From positions 1 to 14,770 of the forward strand of contig CAYUBS010000073.1 of NCBI GenBank assembly GCA_964443145.1: a DNA stretch of 14,770 bases, given 5' to 3'. The notes below the pieces were generated by a model. It worked only from the letters and a program-made list of their open reading frames with translations. It had not been told where the DNA came from and ran no database searches. How positions within the stretch are numbered: position 1 is the stretch's first letter; the number at the start of each line of letters is the position of its first letter. Position numbers and translations under genes: made by a program. Source of the DNA: JAHEFT01 sp964443145 (GTDB lineage Bacteria; Pseudomonadota; Gammaproteobacteria; Xanthomonadales; SZUA-36). Shown one piece after another: positions 1 through 8,900 of this stretch.

Positions 1-18
1 AGTGACGGAGGATAACGA

Positions 19-459
19 GTGAGCAGTTTCACGGTACTGGCGATCGTTGCGACGGTAGCAGGAGTTGCGATGGCCATCCAGGCCCAGCTGATGGGCCACC
101 TGGATAAATCCGTCGGGACTATCGAAAGTGTATTCCTCACGTACGGTACCGGCGCCGTAGTCATTGGCCTGATCATGCTGGCCATGCGCGGCGGCAATCT
201 GAGTCAGTGGCACATTCCTCCCTGGTATGCTCACTCGGCAGGACTGCTCGGACTGGTGATCGTGGGTTGCATTGGCTATGCCACGCCCAGGCTGGGCCTT
301 GCCGTAACATTGACTATCGCGGTTGCTGCACAGTTTACGATTGCTGCTATCGTCCACCATTTCGGACTGTTGGGTGCTGATCAACAGCCAATGGATTTGT
401 CCAGGTTGGGTGGTATGGCCGCCATCTTGATTGGGGTCTGGCTGATGATCCGACAGTGA
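19..459 (+). CDS. YdcZ/DUF606-type small DMT-family membrane protein
   Basis: This is a 146-residue, almost wholly hydrophobic protein with about five predicted membrane segments (near residues 3-22, 36-56, 71-90, 95-113 and 128-144). The N-terminal pattern of a short helix followed by AIQAQLMGHLDKSVGT, then an aliphatic helix with TYGTGAVV, matches the YdcZ/DUF606 branch of the drug/metabolite transporter superfamily, whose members are usually 140-150 residues long. The substrate is unknown. Members often occur as two adjacent half-size genes, so a partner may lie just left of the window; a TGA at 3-5 could be the end of such a gene, but this cannot be tested here. The start is GTG, supported by a GGAGG Shine-Dalgarno at 7-11 with a 7-base spacing. 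The family call is fairly sure; a transport role is inferred from the family only. Confidence 0.85.
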   Translation: MSSFTVLAIVATVAGVAMAIQAQLMGHLDKSVGTIESVFLTYGTGAVVIGLIMLAMRGGNLSQWHIPPWYAHSAGLLGLVIVGCIGYATPRLGLAVTLTIAVAAQFTIAAIVHHFGLLGADQQPMDLSRLGGMAAILIGVWLMIRQ

Positions 460-597
460 TGAGACTAAGCCGGTTGTTTTAATATTTGGGGCCAAAGTAA
501 AAGCTCGGAACGAGGCGTGCATAAGAGGTTCGTGCAGAAATTTCCAGAGAAAACCGTGTAGTCTGTAAGCCGGTACAAAACTGCAGGAGGCCATGAC
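460..597 (+). promoter_or_regulatory. Intergenic leader of the cyclase operon
   Basis: This 138-base gap lies between the DMT gene and the cyclase. It presumably carries the operon promoter, because the gap is AT-richer than its flanks, with TAATAT at 480-485 as a possible -10. I see no convincing -35 partner. A strong Shine-Dalgarno, GCAGGAGG at 583-590, precedes the cyclase start. A 9-bp direct repeat, TAAGCCGGT, occurs at 466-474 and 566-574. No clear rho-independent terminator follows the DMT gene, so read-through is possible. Confidence 0.3.
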
Positions 598-2664
598 TTG
601 ATGGTTGCCGTGTCTGGCAGATTCAATTTTTGGAGGACGATAGCCCTGGCTTCACTGGCCACCCTGGCCGTCGCTTTCAGCGGAATGACAGAGCGCGCCG
701 ATCGCTGGTGGTTCGATGGTCTGCAAAGGGTCGGTGCCAGCCATACTTCCCTGCCGGATGGTACCGCCCTGGTCCTGATTGATGAGCATGCCCTGAAGAG
801 CATGAGTGAAGGGCCGCTGGTGATGCGCTGGCCATGGCCGCGGGCGGCCTTTGCTGCCTTGCTCACCGGCCTCCATTCGGCCGGAGCCGAACACATCATT
901 GTTGACCTGATATTTTTTGAAAATTCGGCCGCAGCGGAGCAGGACCTTTTACTGGGGGCCGTGGCGGCCGGCATTGGCGGTGTCAGCCTTGCAACTGTGC
1001 CTGGGCGCTTGCCTGCCGTTTGGCCGGAAGAATTTCGCCGTGCCTACCCCGAGCTTTTCGGATTCAGGCCCAAATGGGGCTTTGTAAATTCATTGCCCGA
1101 TGACGATTCGGTCATTCGCCGCTATCTTGTCGCGGGATCGTTGGCGGCAACCCTGCAGGAAGACGGCGCAAGCCTTGCTGAGACATCAGCCCCCCCCAGG
1201 CTGATTCGCTGGCGAGGAAACCTGGAGCAGCTTCGGGCACGTGGCGTTCCACTGTTGTCGGCTGCACCTTTTGTTGCAGCCGGTTGGGAAATACTGGACC
1301 AGGCAACTCAGAGCAGTCCCGATTTCAGTCCCCATGGCCTGGTTAGTGCAATCGACGCGGCGGCACCCCTCACTGGGAGCGCGTTTGAACAGTTGCGCGG
1401 CAAAACAGTGTTTGTCGGTGCCAATGCGGCGGCAACTTTCGACACCATCGCAACGCCGCTGGGAGCACCCGAGCCAGGCGTTATCCTGCAGTGGAATGCA
1501 TTTGCCAATCTGGACGCCGATGACTTCATTACATCACTGCCGGTGTGGACCACCTGGGTTGCCGCACTGGTGATTATTGTGCTGCTGACCTTGTCCGGGC
1601 GAGCGGGTATTCGTTTGCAAAAGCCAATCCTGGCAGCGGTGGCGTGCCTGGTGGTGGTGACATTAATCAGCAACCTCTTGTTTCTGGGCGGGTGGTGGTT
1701 CGCGCCAAGCCTGGCCATCGCGGCTACTGCGCTCAGTTTCATTGCAGTAACGGTAGAGAATTTGCGCGTTGAGCGGCTTCGAAAGCAGGAGATCCAGGGA
1801 TGGTTTGGCGCTTACGTTTCTCCTGCGGTAGTGAATAAACTGGTTGAAGATCCGGGCGCCATTGAACTGGGTGGCGAATTTCGGGAGTTGACCATCCTTT
1901 TTTCAGACATCGCCGGTTTTACCACCATCAGCGAAGGGTTGCCGGCGGAAGAACTGGTGACTTTGATCAACCGCTTTCTCGACACCCAAACGGAGCACAT
2001 TCTCGATCGTGGCGGCTACCTGGATAAATATATTGGTGACGCAATCATGGCCGTTTTTGGCAGCCCGGAACCGCTGGAGAATCACGCCGTTGAAGCCTGT
2101 CGCGCTGCGTTACGCTGCCGCGAGGCGCTGCATATTCTCAACGATGAAATTGAAAAGGAATACGGCATGCGCCTGGGTATGCGCACGGGAATCAATACCG
2201 GGGACGTGGTGGTTGGAAATGTCGGTTCCAGCCGAAAGAAGAACTACACCGTGCTGGGTGATGCCGTGAATCTGGCCTCCCGGCTGGAGGGTGCGAACAA
2301 GCAGACGGGAACCTGGATTTTGCTTGGCCCGGTCACCGCGGCGTATGCTATGGAGGAAATGGTCTTGCGTCCTGTCGCCCGTTTGCAGGTAAAAGGAAAG
2401 ACCCATGCAGTGGATGTTTTCGAGTTGCTGGCTGAAAAAAATAACTGTGATGACAACACGCTTGAATTTGCAGAAACCTTCGCGCGAGGCTTTAAAGCAT
2501 ACTGTGATCGAAATTTTCCGGCCGCTATTGAATTGTTTGCCCACGCCACGGAATTTCGACCAGATGACATGCTCAGTGAACATTACCGGGTGCAGGCAGA
2601 AGACTTTGCCGCAAGCCCGCCCGAACCAGAATGGCAGGGAGTTTTGAAACTGGAGACAAAATGA
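598..2664 (+). CDS. CHASE2-domain class III adenylate cyclase
   Basis: This is a 688-residue membrane receptor that should make cAMP from ATP in the cytoplasm in response to a periplasmic signal. A signal-anchor helix (about 12-29) leads into a CHASE2 sensor domain (about 33-313). Three helices follow (about 317-333, 343-363 and 366-386), then a short linker and the class III cyclase domain (about 425-600). The two metal-binding aspartates are D437 in FSDIAGF and D481 in YIGDAIMAVF. K477 and T551 sit at the positions that select adenine in class IIIb enzymes. N558 and R562 in DAVNLASRLE are the transition-state residues, so the domain looks catalytically complete. A short TPR-like helical tail (about 625-670) closes the protein. 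The start is either TTG at 598 (7 bases from GGAGG) or ATG at 601 (10 bases); they differ by one residue. The stop overlaps the next start as ATGA. An eight-C run at 1190-1197 lies in the sensor-coding part. Confidence 0.95.
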   Translation: MMVAVSGRFNFWRTIALASLATLAVAFSGMTERADRWWFDGLQRVGASHTSLPDGTALVLIDEHALKSMSEGPLVMRWPWPRAAFAALLTGLHSAGAEHIIVDLIFFENSAAAEQDLLLGAVAAGIGGVSLATVPGRLPAVWPEEFRRAYPELFGFRPKWGFVNSLPDDDSVIRRYLVAGSLAATLQEDGASLAETSAPPRLIRWRGNLEQLRARGVPLLSAAPFVAAGWEILDQATQSSPDFSPHGLVSAIDAAAPLTGSAFEQLRGKTVFVGANAAATFDTIATPLGAPEPGVILQWNAFANLDADDFITSLPVWTTWVAALVIIVLLTLSGRAGIRLQKPILAAVACLVVVTLISNLLFLGGWWFAPSLAIAATALSFIAVTVENLRVERLRKQEIQGWFGAYVSPAVVNKLVEDPGAIELGGEFRELTILFSDIAGFTTISEGLPAEELVTLINRFLDTQTEHILDRGGYLDKYIGDAIMAVFGSPEPLENHAVEACRAALRCREALHILNDEIEKEYGMRLGMRTGINTGDVVVGNVGSSRKKNYTVLGDAVNLASRLEGANKQTGTWILLGPVTAAYAMEEMVLRPVARLQVKGKTHAVDVFELLAEKNNCDDNTLEFAETFARGFKAYCDRNFPAAIELFAHATEFRPDDMLSEHYRVQAEDFAASPPEPEWQGVLKLETK

Positions 2665-3167
2665 AACCCGTCCGTAATCTTCAATTGTTGGCCACTTTCC
2701 TAATGGTCTGTTTGATCGCCCTTCCGGCCAACTCTGCGGAGTTCAAGAAAGGCAAGAAAGTCTGGTCCAAGCACCAGGAAACCCCGCTATTGTCCGAACC
2801 CAAGCCGCTCGCTGTTGTTGAGGCCAGGATCGGTTTTGCGGTGAAGCTCTCCATTCGCGAGGTGCAGGGTAGCTGGCTAAGGGTGAAATCGAAGGAAGGG
2901 AAGGGTTGGGTATTCCAGGGAAATGTAGCCAGCGACAAGCCATCTCTGGTGCCAGGGGCTGGCTGGACTACTATTGATGCCGCACAGACCGATACCGTTG
3001 CGGCCGCCCGTCCGCTAACACCCGCTGCCGAGGCGTACGCTGAACGTCATGGCTCAGCCACGGCGCAGACAGATCTGGACTGGCTGGATGCGCAAGCGGC
3101 GTTGGTCAACAGCGAATTACTGCTCGTTTACATGAGTTCGAGCCAGCTAGGGGAGTACCAGCAATGA
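2661..3167 (+). CDS. Secreted SH3b-like domain protein
   Basis: This is a 168-residue exported protein. A classical Sec signal peptide (basic MKPVR, hydrophobic core, cleavage likely after ANSA at residue 26) is followed by a bacterial SH3-like domain at about 30-93. The evidence for the domain is the order of features: a residue pair such as TPLLSEP, a hydrophobic strand, GSWLRVKSKEG with W72, then GKGWVFQGNV with W83. The C-terminal half (about 100-168) is alanine-rich, predicted helical and not recognised. SH3b domains bind peptidoglycan or protein partners; the ligand here is unknown. ATG at 2661 was chosen because it overlaps the cyclase stop as ATGA and has GGAG at 2652-2655 with 5-base spacing; the longer frame begins inside the cyclase gene. 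The 3-prime end overlaps the protease start in the same way, so all three are probably translationally coupled. Confidence 0.8.
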   Translation: MKPVRNLQLLATFLMVCLIALPANSAEFKKGKKVWSKHQETPLLSEPKPLAVVEARIGFAVKLSIREVQGSWLRVKSKEGKGWVFQGNVASDKPSLVPGAGWTTIDAAQTDTVAAARPLTPAAEAYAERHGSATAQTDLDWLDAQAALVNSELLLVYMSSSQLGEYQQ

Positions 3168-3967
3168 GGAGATTTGGCTTGTTGGTATTGTTGCTCTCCC
3201 TGGTCACTGCTTTTCCCGCCCAGGCCGGCTTGACTGATCTCATCAATGCCGTCACCAAGGCCAAGGAAGCAGCTGACAGCACAGCCCGCGTGGCCAAGGG
3301 TGCTTCTGGCCTTTCACTGGAAGAGGAGGTGGCCATTGGTGATGCCGTGGCCGTGGTGATCGTCACACGCTATGGCGGCGTCTGGAAAGATGAAGAAGCC
3401 ACCCTGCGGATAAACACGATCGGCCAGTTGTTGGCTCGTTATGCCAGCCGCCAGGACCTGACCTGGCGATTCGGCCTGCTCGATTCCGATGCCATCAATG
3501 CTTTTTCAGCGCCGGGCGGCCGCGTATTTATCACCCGGGGCCTGTACGAGTTGCCCTTGAATGATCATCAACTGGCGGGTGTGCTTGCTCACGAGATCAT
3601 CCACATAGATAACCGGCATGCGGTGGATATCATTGCCCGTGGAGAATTGCTGGGTGGCGTTTCAGAATTGGTAGCAGACAACAACGCCAGTTACGCTCAA
3701 TTTGATTCAGTCGTTGGCAACGCGGCAGAACGAATAGTCGAGAAGGGCTTTGATCCGGGCACAGAATACGAAGCTGATGAAGGAGGCCGCAGCCTTGCCC
3801 TGGTGACTGGCTATGCGCCTGGCGGGCTTCGCAGCGTATTGATTACGATTGACGGCCTTGGCGACCCGTCGACCGAAGTGTTCTCAACGCACCCGTCGAC
3901 GGAAAAAAGGCTGAAACGCCTGCCCGACGACCCTCCACCCTCTGTTGCAGACCTGGCATTCCCGTGA
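3164..3967 (+). CDS. Secreted M48-family zinc metalloprotease
   Basis: This is a 267-residue exported protease. The signal peptide ends near PAQA (residue 21). The catalytic motif HEIIH (H143, E144, H147) sits in LAGVLAHEIIHIDNRH, and the third zinc ligand should be E201 in EYEAD, with D205 conserved beside it. The upstream segment NAFSAPGGRVFITRGL and the late THPSTEKRLKRL segment are also typical of M48 peptidases of the Oma1/BepA/LoiP type. It lacks the C-terminal TPR repeats of BepA and the membrane helices of HtpX, so it is a compact periplasmic member, more like LoiP/YcaL. These relatives degrade misassembled outer-membrane or envelope proteins; the substrate here is unknown. The start overlaps the SH3 gene stop as ATGA. 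The stop lies 10 bases from the stop of the opposing GDPD gene. Confidence 0.93.
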   Translation: MRRFGLLVLLLSLVTAFPAQAGLTDLINAVTKAKEAADSTARVAKGASGLSLEEEVAIGDAVAVVIVTRYGGVWKDEEATLRINTIGQLLARYASRQDLTWRFGLLDSDAINAFSAPGGRVFITRGLYELPLNDHQLAGVLAHEIIHIDNRHAVDIIARGELLGGVSELVADNNASYAQFDSVVGNAAERIVEKGFDPGTEYEADEGGRSLALVTGYAPGGLRSVLITIDGLGDPSTEVFSTHPSTEKRLKRLPDDPPPSVADLAFP

Positions 3968-3977
3968 CTAGGCTGGA

Positions 3978-5822
3978 TTACTGTTCTTTAAACAAAGAAG
4001 GCTTCTGGAAAATATCCCCCAACTGCATCAGCATTCGCTCCGGCGGTTGCAGGTCTTTCCGGTGTTCCATCAGGGTCACGCCCAGAGCCGGCTCGTCGGT
4101 AATGATCACATCAACACCGCGAGTAGCCATGCTGGACATTCCTACCGGATCGTTAACGGTCCATACCATCACTTTCTTGCCCTGTTGGTGTATCCGGCGA
4201 ACCAGTTTGCGCGAGGTAAAGCGGGCATTGAGCGCCAGGAAATCCACATCAAGGGCAGCAAGGTTGCCGACAGATACAGAGGACAAAAGCCCCAGGGTCC
4301 AGTCAGGCCGGGCATTGCGCATTCTTTTAATGCCTTGCAGATCCAGGGACATGATCACGACCTCGTTAGCCATGTCATGAGCATCTACGGTTTGAGCAAC
4401 CCGCTGCTCCAGTTGCTGTTGTGCACCGTAGTACTTTAGCTCGATATTGACCTTGATGCGGTTTTTGCACATGCGCAGCACTTCATCCAGCGTGGGTAGC
4501 CGCTCTCCACTGAATTCCTCGCCGAACCAGGAGCCAATATCAACCTGTTGAAGTTCGTCCAGGGTACTCCCGGCTACGGTCAAAGACACTCCGCCGATCT
4601 TCTTCAGATCGCGATCATGGATGACGACGACTTCACCATCCGCTGTTTCCTGCACATCGATTTCAACCCATTGAGCGCCGCTGTCAATGGCGGCCCTGAT
4701 CGCCGCCATGGTGTTCTCCGGCGCTGAAGCTGAGGCGCCGCGATGCGCCATGATTTCTGTCCGGTCCTCAAATTCAATTTGCTTCATCAGCGCGTTGACC
4801 ACCCAGAGCGATATCAACAGTCCGGCAAGCAGAGCCAGTGCGAGGAATCGCCGGCTCACATTAAAAGAGAATCTGCCCTTCCTGCGTCCAGCAGGCAGTT
4901 GTCGCAGCCGATCATCCAGCCCCACATCCGAGAATAGCTTCAGGATGATCAAGGCTAGAAGGGATGAACTGATGAAAGTGATTACAAAAGAAGCGATATA
5001 GCCGATTAAGGAAACCAGGCTCAGAACCAGCAACAAGGCTTTAAGTGATTCGACGGAAGCGTGAATTAGAAAGACACCAATGATCCCGACAATGCCCGAT
5101 GCAGCGGCACCTGCCAGAGTCGAGGCGAGCAACCATCCGCCCAGCCACCTGGCGACGTTCATTCGCTGACCCGCGACGGCTTTCATGCTGCCAGTCAAAG
5201 CAGCGTATGGGGTGATGTCTGAAAGGAGCAAAAGAGGTAAACAGAAAACCCAGCTGATGAACAACCTGAGTAGCTGGTAAGCCCAACCCATGCAAATGAC
5301 CGCTGCCAGGGCTAGTGCTACGTACCACTCCGTCGACTTGACCGCGAGGTAATAATTGATGTCATAGTCTGTTAATAACAACCAGTAGACTGCCAACACC
5401 AATAAAGCAAAAGGAATACCCCGCAGAATGACCTGGCCCAATACCAGCACGGCCAGCCTGAACAAGCGCGGTGCCCTCTGCGCGACAAGAACCAACGGAA
5501 TTGAAGCTGTTTTCCCCAGCGAAGAATATTGAGCCGCCATAATCAGGGCAGCCGTTTCCAGAAAAACCAGGAGGGCGAACACGGCAAAGAAAACGACAGA
5601 GGCGGCGAGCCCCCAGGGACTGATGATGAAAAACAGAATATCTTCATCAGAAAGGGCTGCGTTGCCTGATAACGTGATCGCCAGATGCAGCAACAGGACT
5701 GCTGCCGGAGTCAGCAAAACGAACAGCAGGGCATTTATTGACAAGTGAATGACAAGAAATTGCCGCCAGTTGAATACGAGCTTTCTGAAAAGAAGGCGGA
5801 TTTCAGCCCGGTCCAAAGTCAT
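3978..5822 (-). CDS. Glycerophosphodiester phosphodiesterase with N-terminal membrane domain
   Basis: This is a 614-residue protein that should hydrolyse glycerophosphodiesters to glycerol-3-phosphate and an alcohol. Residues 1-345 hold about eight hydrophobic helices, corresponding to the membrane domain seen in fused GDPD proteins (PF10110 type). Residues about 355-585 form the GDPD TIM barrel. Its catalytic signature is complete: H360 and R361 in AHRGAS, E387 and D389 in VEIDV, H402 and D403 in VIHDRD, E461 in ELK, W554 in VMVWTVND, and the closing GVDVIITDEP. The last helix (about 326-346) places the barrel next to the membrane. Which side it faces is not certain, though extracytoplasmic is likely for a lipid headgroup enzyme. 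The start codon has no strong Shine-Dalgarno (GGCTGGCTAG precedes it), but no other in-frame start keeps the first helix. The gene converges with the protease gene and diverges from the AsmA gene. Confidence 0.94.
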   Translation of the reverse strand: MTLDRAEIRLLFRKLVFNWRQFLVIHLSINALLFVLLTPAAVLLLHLAITLSGNAALSDEDILFFIISPWGLAASVVFFAVFALLVFLETAALIMAAQYSSLGKTASIPLVLVAQRAPRLFRLAVLVLGQVILRGIPFALLVLAVYWLLLTDYDINYYLAVKSTEWYVALALAAVICMGWAYQLLRLFISWVFCLPLLLLSDITPYAALTGSMKAVAGQRMNVARWLGGWLLASTLAGAAASGIVGIIGVFLIHASVESLKALLLVLSLVSLIGYIASFVITFISSSLLALIILKLFSDVGLDDRLRQLPAGRRKGRFSFNVSRRFLALALLAGLLISLWVVNALMKQIEFEDRTEIMAHRGASASAPENTMAAIRAAIDSGAQWVEIDVQETADGEVVVIHDRDLKKIGGVSLTVAGSTLDELQQVDIGSWFGEEFSGERLPTLDEVLRMCKNRIKVNIELKYYGAQQQLEQRVAQTVDAHDMANEVVIMSLDLQGIKRMRNARPDWTLGLLSSVSVGNLAALDVDFLALNARFTSRKLVRRIHQQGKKVMVWTVNDPVGMSSMATRGVDVIITDEPALGVTLMEHRKDLQPPERMLMQLGDIFQKPSLFKEQ

Positions 5823-5952
5823 CTAGCCAGCCAATTCCGGTGAGTCATGCGTCCTGTGATGCCATTCTGTGAGGAGAAGAGAAAGTATAAACTACCTTCT
5901 TCGGAATTCCTGATAATCACACGAGTGGGCATTTTCTGGCATAGTTAGATGT
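5823..5952. promoter_or_regulatory. Divergent intergenic region between GDPD and AsmA genes
   Basis: Both flanking genes are transcribed away from this 130-base region, so it should contain at least two promoters. On the minus strand TATACT (5889 down to 5884) is a good -10 candidate for the GDPD gene, about 62 bases ahead of its start, with no clear -35. On the plus strand GATAAT at 5912-5917 is a weaker -10 candidate for the AsmA gene. A palindrome, GGAATTCC at 5903-5910, lies between the two. None of these is strong enough to assign with certainty. Confidence 0.4.
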
Positions 5953-8900
5953 ATGGACCGCGGGGCAGATCAGAACCATCAACCTGACCCGGCCACACCA
6001 GAACCTGGGGTGAAATGGAACATTCGAAAAATACTGCTGGGCACTGCGCTGTCGCTGTTGATTCTGCTGGCGTGTTTCGCGCTCGGCCTTCTGCCGCTTA
6101 ACCTGTTTTTCCTCAAAACCACGATCAATGAAGTTGTCCGGGAACATACCGGGGCGGAACTCATTATTGAAGGCCCGCTGAGACTGAAATTAGGATGGAG
6201 CCCACAGTTAACGGCCGGGCAAATGACACTCGGTTTCCCTGAGATGGCTCAACAGCCGTCCGTATTCATCAATGATGTATCGGTCCGGACCCGTCTGCGC
6301 AGCGTCCTGCACGGTGATATTGACCTTTCGAACGTCAAAGCCCGGGGAATCGCGATTGACCCCGGTTCAGCAGAACCTGGCATTATTCTGCCTGAGAAGC
6401 TGACCCTGGATGCCGCAGCACCACTCGATCAGGTGTTGAGTATTCAAATCAACGGGCAGCTTGGGGGAGATGCCTTGAGCGTTTCCCTGACCGGGGCCAG
6501 CCTGGATGACTTGCTGAACGCTTCATCAGAGTATCCATTTGAGGCAGAACTCAACGCAGTTGGGAGCGCTTTACAGGCCCAGGGAGTTCTCCTGCTGCCA
6601 TGGAGCGCACCCGGGTTTGCTGGAAGCCTTACCGCCGATTCCAGTGACTTATCTGCGCTGTTGATGCAATTCGGCCAGGAGGTTGCAACGCTGGGGCAGT
6701 TATCAGCAAAGGCTGACATCCAGTTAAGTGAATCGGCAATTCAGATTGATAGCCTGGAAGGAGATCTCGATGGATTTGCTTTCGTATTCTCGGGGATGGC
6801 CCGGGACTGGTCGTCCCGCCTATGGTTCGAGCTGAACGCCCACCTTCCGTTGCTTGACCTGGCAGCACTTCCGGGCGTAAGCAAGGAGACCGCACCGGAT
6901 GAAGCAGGCAACAAGCTCGAATTGCAGGTGATATTTGATCAGCTCTCAGGGTTTGACGGGCAGGCGGAAATCACTGTTGAGCAGGTGCAAAACGCACCTG
7001 TTCCAATGGAGGAACTGGCCATCACGGCGAGCTTGCGCGAGGGCCGCCTGGTCGTCGAAAATGCTGCAGGCAAAATTTCCGGCACCGAGTTCTCAGCGCA
7101 GGCTTCCCTGGACACTACAGAAGTCTGCGCCCAGCTGGACACTTCGATCCGCGTCGCCACATTTGATCTGGAGACGCTGGCCCCATACCTTGGCGAAGAT
7201 GCTGATCTGGCGGGCAAGCTTGACGATGGCTGGATAAAAACCAGTAGTTGCGGTGCGTCTTTTGAGCACCATCTTCACAGCCTTCAAACGGCTATCACGG
7301 TGGCCGGTTTGGAGCTCACCGGGCTGGAGGATCATCCGCCACTGCTCTTCGGGAACATAGAAGCCGAGGTGAACTGGCAACAAGCTAACCGAATTTCGTT
7401 TGAATCAGAGCTGATGGAAGAACCGCTGGCTGTTGCGTTCAAATTCGGGTCCATTGAGCAATTGAAAGCGGATGCCTTATGGCCGGTTGAATTCAGCGCC
7501 AGGTCTAAGACCTATGGACTGGAGTTTTCCGGGCTGACTGCAATACAGGAGAGTGGTTTGATAGTGGATCTGTCGCTGAATGGTTACCTCGGAAATTCAG
7601 ACGTCGGAGGAACATTGGCCTGGAGCGGGAAGGGCGGTGGCAAGCCTCTGGAGGTGAGTCTTCATGCAAACCTGCTGGACCTGGTGGAGATCGACAGTCT
7701 GCTGCCTGAAATAGAAGGTGAGGTGGAATCCAAACAAGACTGGACCGAGTTGCTGGATCAAAATGATCTGCTGGAAAACTGGCTGGATGCTCCCAACATT
7801 GACGTCAATTTGACCGTGAACCAACTCCATGGCACGCGGTTTGACTTCAGTAACGCGAGTCTCAGCGCCCGCCTTGAGGACAAAAAGCTGGAAAAGGGTC
7901 GCATGCGCCTGGTTTATGAAGGCATTCAGCTGGAAGGTGTTTTGAATTCGGATATGAGTAACCGGACCTGGCTTGTCGACTACCAGGGGACCCTGAAGAA
8001 CCTGGATATTGGCCGCGTATTGAAGTCCCTGGATATTTCGGATGATGTCCACGCCCGGACCGAACGGGTGGACTTTCTGTTTGAATCTGAAGGCTCGACC
8101 TTCGGGGAACTGGCACGTAACATCCGGATTAATACGAGTTTGCAGGCATTCCAATGGGCCTTTACCGCCGGTCCCGAGAACCGTGAGTTCGAAATCAATT
8201 TGTCAGATCTGAGCCTGAAAGCCATTCCGGGATCAGGGGCTGTATGGGAAACCACGGGGTCCTTGAATGGCTCGCCTATCAATGCATGGCTGAAAACACC
8301 CAGCCTGCGAACCACGTTTGATAAAAACCAAACACTTCCTGCCAGGCTCGTAGTGGGAACGAATAGTGGACTGACGATGCTCGATGTCGTTATTCAACCG
8401 GAATCGGAAATTGACCTCAATTCCAGGATTCGTATTTCGGGTCGGCACGAAAATGCCGGAAATATCGACTTTGCCACCCTGCCCGTTCCGCTGGAGGATT
8501 TTTCCTTCAGCACGGATTTGACCATCAAAAAGAAAGAGTACCTGGCTTCAGATATCAAATTAAGTGTCGGTTCCAGCAATGCCACCGGTTTATTTAAAAT
8601 TGAACCCTCCGGTCAGGGGTTTCACTTCACCCTGGAGGCCGATTCCCCGCTGCTCGAAACAGACGACCTGGTCCGCTGGACAGAAGAGTTCCGCGAAGTA
8701 AGTGAGATTATCTCTGCACCCGAATCAGTCAGCACAGACTCTGAGAGCATGAACGTTGGAGTGATCACGTTAGTTGATCAGTATTTCGATGAGTTTATCG
8801 GCGATAATTCCTGGAGCGTGCGGCTGAATATCAACGAGTTGAGGTCCGGGGGGAAACTGCTGGGCGAGACCGAAATCGGGTTGGAAATGGATAGTCAACA

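Noticed and set aside
466..574. 9-bp direct repeat TAAGCCGGT spaced by exactly 100 bases
   Set aside because: It is short, has no nearby mobile-element features and could be chance; kept only as a note in the leader entry.
465..974. 169-codon minus-strand frame overlapping the start of the cyclase gene
   Set aside because: Most of it is antisense to the signal-anchor and CHASE2 coding region, with no protein-family features.
5829..5910. Inverted AATTCCG/CGGAATT copies and the GGAATTCC palindrome in the divergent region
   Set aside because: The matching cores are only 7-8 bp and 65 bases apart, too weak to call an operator.
7597..8154. 185-codon minus-strand open frame inside the AsmA gene
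   Set aside because: No domain, signal or ribosome site is visible and the plus-strand frame is clearly coding.
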